A stretch of 17,634 bases of DNA, taken from the NCBI GenBank assembly GCA_030430125.1, contig JAUIGA010000020.1, forward strand, positions 1 through 17,634. Reading direction: 5' to 3'. Below are positions 12,995-17,634 of the stretch, piece by piece (positions within the stretch are counted from its first letter, which is position 1; each line of letters begins with the position of its first letter). Made by a program: the position numbers and the translations under genes. The stretch comes from Chloroflexia bacterium. Lineage in GTDB: Bacteria; Chloroflexota; Chloroflexia; Thermomicrobiales; UBA6265. The notes under the pieces were generated by a model. It did not search any database and was not told the DNA's origin. It worked only from the letters and a program-made list of their open reading frames with translations.

Positions 12995-13797
12995 CCCCAT
13001 ATCAGCTCGTCCATGTCGAAGGCGGGGCCATCCACGCAGGCGGTGCGCATGCCCCGTCTGGTCTCCACCACGCACCCGAGGCAAGCACCGATGCCACACG
13101 CCATCGGCCGCTCGACCGCCATCTGCACATCTGGGCGGTCGCCGAGCCGGTGGCGATGCACCACATCCCGCAGCGAACGGAACATTGGCTCCGGCCCACA
13201 GCTGAACACCTGGTCCGCCCAGCCCAGGTACGCCGGCACCAGATCCGTCACGAATCCCGTATGCCCCATGCTGCCGTCGATCGTCGCGACGACGTACTCG
13301 ACCTCCTCCGGCAGCTCGCTGGCCGGCAGGAGTGTGCCGGCATCCTGCGCGCCCATGAGGTACGTCACCTGTTTGCCGGCGCGCACCGCCACTTCTGAGA
13401 GCATCAAGAGCGGAGCCGCGCCGACACCGCCCGCGACCATCAGCAGGCGCTCGGTCCTCGGGCGGACCGCGAATGGAGACCCCAGAGGTCCCATCACATC
13501 CAGCACCGCGCCCAACGGCTGCTCGCAGAGCCACGCGCTGCCACGACCGTATGGCCGCACCAGCACGGTCATGGTGCCCGCGGAGATATCCGTCCGGTAG
13601 ACGGAATACGGGCGACGCAGCAGCGGATCGGTCGACTGGGGGTCGCGGCTGAGAATCTGGACGAACTGCCCCGGCTCGGCCGCGCGCACCGCCCAGTCAG
13701 GTGCGACGAATGTCGTCAGCACCGAATCGCCCATCACCGGCTCGACGCGGACGATCTCGCCCATGAATTCCAGCTTCGTGCCCAGTTCCGTCGCCAT
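12991..13797 (-). CDS. pyrK: Dihydroorotate dehydrogenase electron transfer subunit
   Basis: This 268-residue FAD/[2Fe-2S] protein passes electrons from PyrD to NAD+. It belongs to the ferredoxin-NADP reductase superfamily. RRPYSV at 61-66 binds FAD, AGGVGAAPL at 122-130 is the nucleotide-binding glycine motif, and CGPEPM at 200-205 is the usual C-terminal reductase motif. The iron-sulfur cluster ligands are Cys234, Cys239, Cys242 and Cys254 (CGIGACLGC followed by TAC). ATG 13797 has AGGGG at 5-nt spacing. Its last codons overlap the pyrD start by 4 nt, so the two subunits are translationally coupled. The 89-nt gap to carB shows no clear hairpin. Confidence 0.95.
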   Translation of the reverse strand: MATELGTKLEFMGEIVRVEPVMGDSVLTTFVAPDWAVRAAEPGQFVQILSRDPQSTDPLLRRPYSVYRTDISAGTMTVLVRPYGRGSAWLCEQPLGAVLDVMGPLGSPFAVRPRTERLLMVAGGVGAAPLLMLSEVAVRAGKQVTYLMGAQDAGTLLPASELPEEVEYVVATIDGSMGHTGFVTDLVPAYLGWADQVFSCGPEPMFRSLRDVVHRHRLGDRPDVQMAVERPMACGIGACLGCVVETRRGMRTACVDGPAFDMDELIWG

Positions 13798-13886
13798 CTG
13801 CGCCCCTGTTCCTGCCGCCCACCCAACTGCATTCGTGTACGGGCGACCTGGTGGCTGCCCAGTGGAGGGCGGTTGTCTCCCCGCTC

Positions 13887-16800
13887 CTAGTACCCGAACG
13901 CCGGTGTGCGATACGACCCGATCGGCTCAACGCTGAATCCCTCGTCCACCTGCTCCATCGCCGCCACAACCGTTCTGGCCGTGTCGATAGATGTGATACA
14001 AGGGATGCCCCGCTCCACCGCGGCCCGGCGAATCTCCAGCCCGTCCAGTATCTCCTTGTCGGCGGGTCCAGGCGTGTTCAACACACCGTCCACAATCCCG
14101 TTGCGGATCACATCCAGCATATCCGGCGACCCGTGCCCGATGCGTTTGGTCACCATCTGCACCGGCATCCCGGCCCGCTCGATCATCGCGGCGGTGCCCT
14201 CGGTCGCGTAGAGCTTGTAGCCCATGTGCGTCAGGGCGGTCACGATGTCGAGCGCCTCCGCCTTGTCCTCGTCCGCAACCGTCACCAGGATCGACCCCCG
14301 CGGCGGCAACGACAGCCCCGCCGCGACCAACGCCTTGTAGAACGCGGCGTCGAACGAGCGATCGATGCCCATCACCTCGCCCGTCGACTTCATCTCCGGA
14401 CCGAGGTGGGTGTCCACCCCGCGCAGCTTGGCCATCGAGAATACCGGCGCCTTCACCGCGGTCAGCGGCTGCCGCGGCCAGAGTCCGCCGGTGTACCCCT
14501 GCTCCTTGAGCGTCTGGCCCAGCATGATGTTCGTGGCCAGCTTCACCATCGGCACACCGGTCGCCTTGCTCAGGAACGGTACGGTGCGGCTCGACCGTGG
14601 ATTGACCTCCAGCACGTAGAGTCGCCCGCTGTGGATGACGTACTGGATGTTGATCAACCCGCGCGCGTTCAACCCCAGCGCGATACGCGTGGTGTAGTCG
14701 ACGATCGTCTCAACTTCGGCAGGATAGAGGTTGACACCCGGATACACCGCGAAGGAATCGCCGGAGTGAACCCCCGCACGCTCGATGTGCTCCATGATGC
14801 CCGGAATCAGGACGTCGGTGCCGTCGCAGATCGCGTCGACCTCAACCTCCTTGCCCAGGAGGTATTTGTCAACCAGGACCGGATGCTCCGGTGTCAGCGA
14901 TGCCTGGTTGCGGATGTACCGGGCGAGTTGATCCGCCCCGTAGACCACCTCCATGGCGCGCCCACCGAGCACATACGACGGCCGGACCAGCACCGGATAG
15001 CCGATCTGCGCCGCCACTCGCTCGGCATCGTGCAGCGACGTCACGGTCGCGCCGTGCGGCTGGGGTATGCCGAGATCGCGGAGGAACGCTTCGAACCGCT
15101 CGCGATCCTCCGCCAGGTCGATTGTATCGACCGAGCTGCCCCAAACCGTGGCGCCGGCATCGCTCAGCGGTTCGGCCAGGTTGATCGCGGTTTGCCCGCC
15201 GAACTGAAGGACGAGTGGCGGATACCGGTCGACGTCGCCGCCAGCTTCGTGCCAGAGGATCTCCTCGACGCTCTCCCGATCGAGCGGCTCGAAGTACAGC
15301 CGGTCAGAGGCGTCGAAATCTGTCGACACCGTCTCGGGGTTGGAGTTGATCATGATCGACTGGACATCGGCGGCGTGCAGCGCTGCCGCTGCCTGCACCG
15401 AGCAGTAGTCGAATTCGATCCCCTGCCCGATCCTGATCGGGCCGGACCCGACCACCACTGCCCGCTTGCCCTGAAGCGGCGCAGCTTCGTCCTCGCTCTC
15501 GTACGTCGAATAGAAGTATGGAGTCGAGGCCTCAAACTCGCCGGCGCAGGTATCGACCATCTTGTACACCGGCGCCATGCCGAGCTGCCGTCGCATGGCT
15601 CTTACGCCAGCCGCCGGCATCCCGGCGAGATTGCCGATCTGGACGTCGGAGAACCCAGCCCGTTTCGATTCCCACAAGAGGTCGGCGGTCAGCTCGTCAC
15701 CGGCAAGCTGCCGTTCAAGCTCGACGAGCCGCTCCAGCTTCCACAGGAACCACATGTCGATGCTGCTGAGCTCGTGAATGCGTTCCGGCGTCACACCGCG
15801 CCGCAACGCCGCCATCAACGCCCACAACCGGAGGTCGTTCGGTCGACGGATCAGTTCGTGGATGCGCTCCGGGTTGTCACCCCACGACGGATCCTCCCAC
15901 CCCAGATCCTTGCCGGTGGTCTCCAGCGACCGTACCGCCTTCTGGATGGCGCCTTCGAACGACCGATCGATCGCCATCACCTCGCCGGTCGCCTTCATCT
16001 GCGTGCTGATCGTACGGTCGGCCCGCGGGAACTTGTCGAATGGCCATCGCGGAATTTTGGCAACCACGTAGTCGAGCGCCGGCTCGAATGCTGCCGTGGT
16101 CTTCCCGGTGACGACATTGGTGATCTCGTCGAGCCGCTTGCCGATCGCGATCTTGGCACTGAGCCTGGCGATGGGATATCCGGTCGCCTTCGACGCCAGC
16201 GCCGATGACCGGCTGACGCGGGGGTTGACCTCGATCACCCCGTATTCCATGGAGTCGGGGTCGAGCGCGTACTGGACGTTGCATCCACCCTCGATCTTCA
16301 GCGCGCGAATGATGTTGAGCGCCGACGTCCGCAGCATCTGGTATTCGCGATCCGATAGCGTCTGCGATGGCGCCACGACGATACTGTCGCCGGTGTGCAC
16401 CCCCATCGGATCGATGTTCTCCATGTTGCAGATGGTGATGCAGGTGTCGGCTCCGTCCCGCATGACCTCGTACTCGATCTCCTTCCAGCCGAGGAGCGAG
16501 CGTTCGAGCAACACCTGGCCGATCGGGCTGGCGGTAATACCCGATCGCACGAACTGCTCCAGCTCGTCGCGCGTGTGCGCGACGCCGCCACCGGTACCGC
16601 CGAGGGTGTACGCCGGCCGGATCACCATCGGCAGCGGCACCTCTTCGGAGAAGGCCATCGCTTCCTCGACCGAATGAACGATTCGCCCCGGAATGGCCGG
16701 CTCGCCGATTCGCTCCAGCAGTGCCTTGAACTGCGCGCGATCCTCCGCCATCTGGATCGACGCAACCGGTGTTCCCAGCATCTGCACGCCGTAACGCTCC

Positions 16801-17114
16801 AGGTACCCCAGCTCGGCAACCTGGACGGCCAGATTGAGACCCGTTTGCCCGCCGATGGTGGGCAGGAGACCGTCCGGTCGCTCCCGCTGAATGATGCGCC
16901 GGATGACCTCCGGCGTCAGCGGTTCGATGTACACGGCATCGGCAACGTCCTCGTCCGTCATGATCGTCGCCGGGTTCGAGTTCACGAGGATCGTGCGCAC
17001 TCCCTCCTCGCGGAGCGCGCGGCAAGCCTGGGTACCGGCGTAGTCGAACTCCGCCGCCTGACCGATCACGATCGGGCCTGACCCGATGACCAACACACTC
17101 TTGGGTGTTCCCAT
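13887..17114 (-). CDS. carB: Carbamoyl-phosphate synthase large subunit
   Basis: This 1075-residue enzyme makes carbamoyl phosphate from bicarbonate, two ATP and ammonia delivered by CarA, feeding pyrimidine and arginine synthesis. It shows the typical internal duplication: an N-terminal carboxyphosphate half beginning VLVIGSGPIVIGQ with an ATP-grasp from about 128, an oligomerisation region around 400-540, a second half starting near 548 (VVVGSGPIRIGQ) with its own ATP-grasp, and a C-terminal MGS-like regulatory domain from about 936, where UMP or ornithine bind in characterised enzymes. EVNPR motifs in both halves are intact. The frame is open upstream to 17192, but the family N-terminus (MGTPKSVLVIG) starts at ATG 17114; the ribosome site is weak (GGG 13 nt upstream). 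No frameshift is seen. Confidence 0.97.
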   Translation of the reverse strand: MGTPKSVLVIGSGPIVIGQAAEFDYAGTQACRALREEGVRTILVNSNPATIMTDEDVADAVYIEPLTPEVIRRIIQRERPDGLLPTIGGQTGLNLAVQVAELGYLERYGVQMLGTPVASIQMAEDRAQFKALLERIGEPAIPGRIVHSVEEAMAFSEEVPLPMVIRPAYTLGGTGGGVAHTRDELEQFVRSGITASPIGQVLLERSLLGWKEIEYEVMRDGADTCITICNMENIDPMGVHTGDSIVVAPSQTLSDREYQMLRTSALNIIRALKIEGGCNVQYALDPDSMEYGVIEVNPRVSRSSALASKATGYPIARLSAKIAIGKRLDEITNVVTGKTTAAFEPALDYVVAKIPRWPFDKFPRADRTISTQMKATGEVMAIDRSFEGAIQKAVRSLETTGKDLGWEDPSWGDNPERIHELIRRPNDLRLWALMAALRRGVTPERIHELSSIDMWFLWKLERLVELERQLAGDELTADLLWESKRAGFSDVQIGNLAGMPAAGVRAMRRQLGMAPVYKMVDTCAGEFEASTPYFYSTYESEDEAAPLQGKRAVVVGSGPIRIGQGIEFDYCSVQAAAALHAADVQSIMINSNPETVSTDFDASDRLYFEPLDRESVEEILWHEAGGDVDRYPPLVLQFGGQTAINLAEPLSDAGATVWGSSVDTIDLAEDRERFEAFLRDLGIPQPHGATVTSLHDAERVAAQIGYPVLVRPSYVLGGRAMEVVYGADQLARYIRNQASLTPEHPVLVDKYLLGKEVEVDAICDGTDVLIPGIMEHIERAGVHSGDSFAVYPGVNLYPAEVETIVDYTTRIALGLNARGLINIQYVIHSGRLYVLEVNPRSSRTVPFLSKATGVPMVKLATNIMLGQTLKEQGYTGGLWPRQPLTAVKAPVFSMAKLRGVDTHLGPEMKSTGEVMGIDRSFDAAFYKALVAAGLSLPPRGSILVTVADEDKAEALDIVTALTHMGYKLYATEGTAAMIERAGMPVQMVTKRIGHGSPDMLDVIRNGIVDGVLNTPGPADKEILDGLEIRRAAVERGIPCITSIDTARTVVAAMEQVDEGFSVEPIGSYRTPAFGY

Positions 17115-17217
17115 GTCGCCGTTGTTTCCCTTCGTCCTGCGCGAGATGCTTCGAGCGTGCCGTCCCGCGGTTGCGCCCTCGTTCCGGCGCACAAGCGGAG
17201 TTACCGCGAGCCTGCCT

Positions 17218-17634
17218 CTATGAGCCGATCGGAGCCTTCCGGTCGGCGACCATGCTCAGGAATCGATCGAACAGGTAGCCGTTGTCTTCCGGACCCGGCG
17301 CCGCTTCCGGATGGAACTGGACCGACAGTACAGGTTGGGTCAGATGGCGAATGCCCTCGACGGACCCGTCGTTCAGGTTCACCAGCCCGACCGACCAGCC
17401 ATGTCCTTCCGGGAATGTAGCGCCATCGACCATGTAGCTGTGGTTCTGCGCGGTGATCGAGACTCGCCCGGTCACCTCGTCGCGCACCGGATGGTTGCCA
17501 CCACGATGCCCGAACTTGAGCTTGGTGGTTTCCGCGCCGATCGCGCGCGCGAGCAGCTGATGCCCCAGGCAGATACCAAAGTAGGGGCGCTGGTCGTCCA
17601 ACAGATGCTGCACGACATCGAGTCCGGCATCGAG
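17218..17634 (-). CDS. carA: Carbamoyl-phosphate synthase small subunit, C-terminal part (5' end outside window)
   Basis: The visible 138 codons are the class I glutamine amidotransferase domain of CarA, which hydrolyses glutamine and passes ammonia to CarB. FGICLGHQLLA contains the nucleophilic Cys, and FGHRGGNHPV and QNHSYMVD are CarA-specific segments. QFHPEAAPGPEDN carries the His-Glu pair that completes the catalytic triad. The frame is open to the window end, so the N-terminal CarA domain is missing. The 103-nt carA-carB gap shows no promoter or terminator that I can support. Confidence 0.95.
   Translation of the reverse strand, partial: LDAGLDVVQHLLDDQRPYFGICLGHQLLARAIGAETTKLKFGHRGGNHPVRDEVTGRVSITAQNHSYMVDGATFPEGHGWSVGLVNLNDGSVEGIRHLTQPVLSVQFHPEAAPGPEDNGYLFDRFLSMVADRKAPIGS

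Noticed and set aside
12035..13534. Long 499-codon version of pyrD
   Set aside because: The upstream part runs through pyrK in another frame with Arg/Gly-rich shadow sequence. The family N-terminus begins at 12994.
13851..16208. 785-codon open frame on the plus strand opposite carB
   Set aside because: Its composition is Arg/His/Asp-rich without any recognisable domain, and it lies entirely antisense to an intact carB (and its 3' flank). It is a by-product of high GC content.

Overview
The window is GC-rich, densely coding bacterial chromosome. GTG starts are common (permease 1, pyrE, the cation antiporter). Gene content and style suggest Chloroflexota, perhaps Thermomicrobia/Sphaerobacter-like: a Tat-type sugar-binding protein, a Gram-positive-style pyr/car gene order, and a DnaQ-like exonuclease fused to the UvrC front half. 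That lineage call is inference; there is no rRNA or tRNA in the window to test it. I saw no tRNA, CRISPR array, insertion sequence or prophage gene.

Region 1 (1-5530, minus strand) is a carbohydrate uptake operon. It reads promoter/operator, Tat-exported solute-binding protein, MalF-type permease, MalG-type permease, then a secreted PIG-L family de-N-acetylase that runs off the window start. No ATPase gene is present, so the transporter probably shares one encoded elsewhere. A 12-bp stem-loop lies between the binding-protein and permease genes, as expected where the binding protein must be made in excess. A 378-nt noncoding gap precedes the deacetylase. The combination suggests import of an (N-acetylated) sugar with extracellular deacetylation.

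Region 2 (5550-10178) is a DNA-repair block. A minus-strand gene encodes a three-part nuclease (winged-helix-like N-terminus, DEDDh exonuclease, GIY-YIG/UVR half of UvrC). It is divergent from a complete NAD-dependent DNA ligase gene, ligA, which is followed by a small helical protein of unknown function.

Region 3 (10212-17634, minus strand) is a pyrimidine biosynthesis operon: carA (partial), carB, pyrK, pyrD, a Ca2+/H+ antiporter (cax), pyrE. It makes carbamoyl phosphate, oxidises dihydroorotate with the PyrD/PyrK pair, and converts orotate to OMP. The antiporter sits where Bacillus-type operons carry pyrF. Region 3 converges on region 2 across a terminator-like hairpin.

No wholly new system is evident. 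The most interesting points are the antiporter inside the pyr operon, the nuclease fusion divergent from ligA, the secreted deacetylase attached to an ATPase-less sugar transporter, and the palindrome embedded in the transporter promoter.
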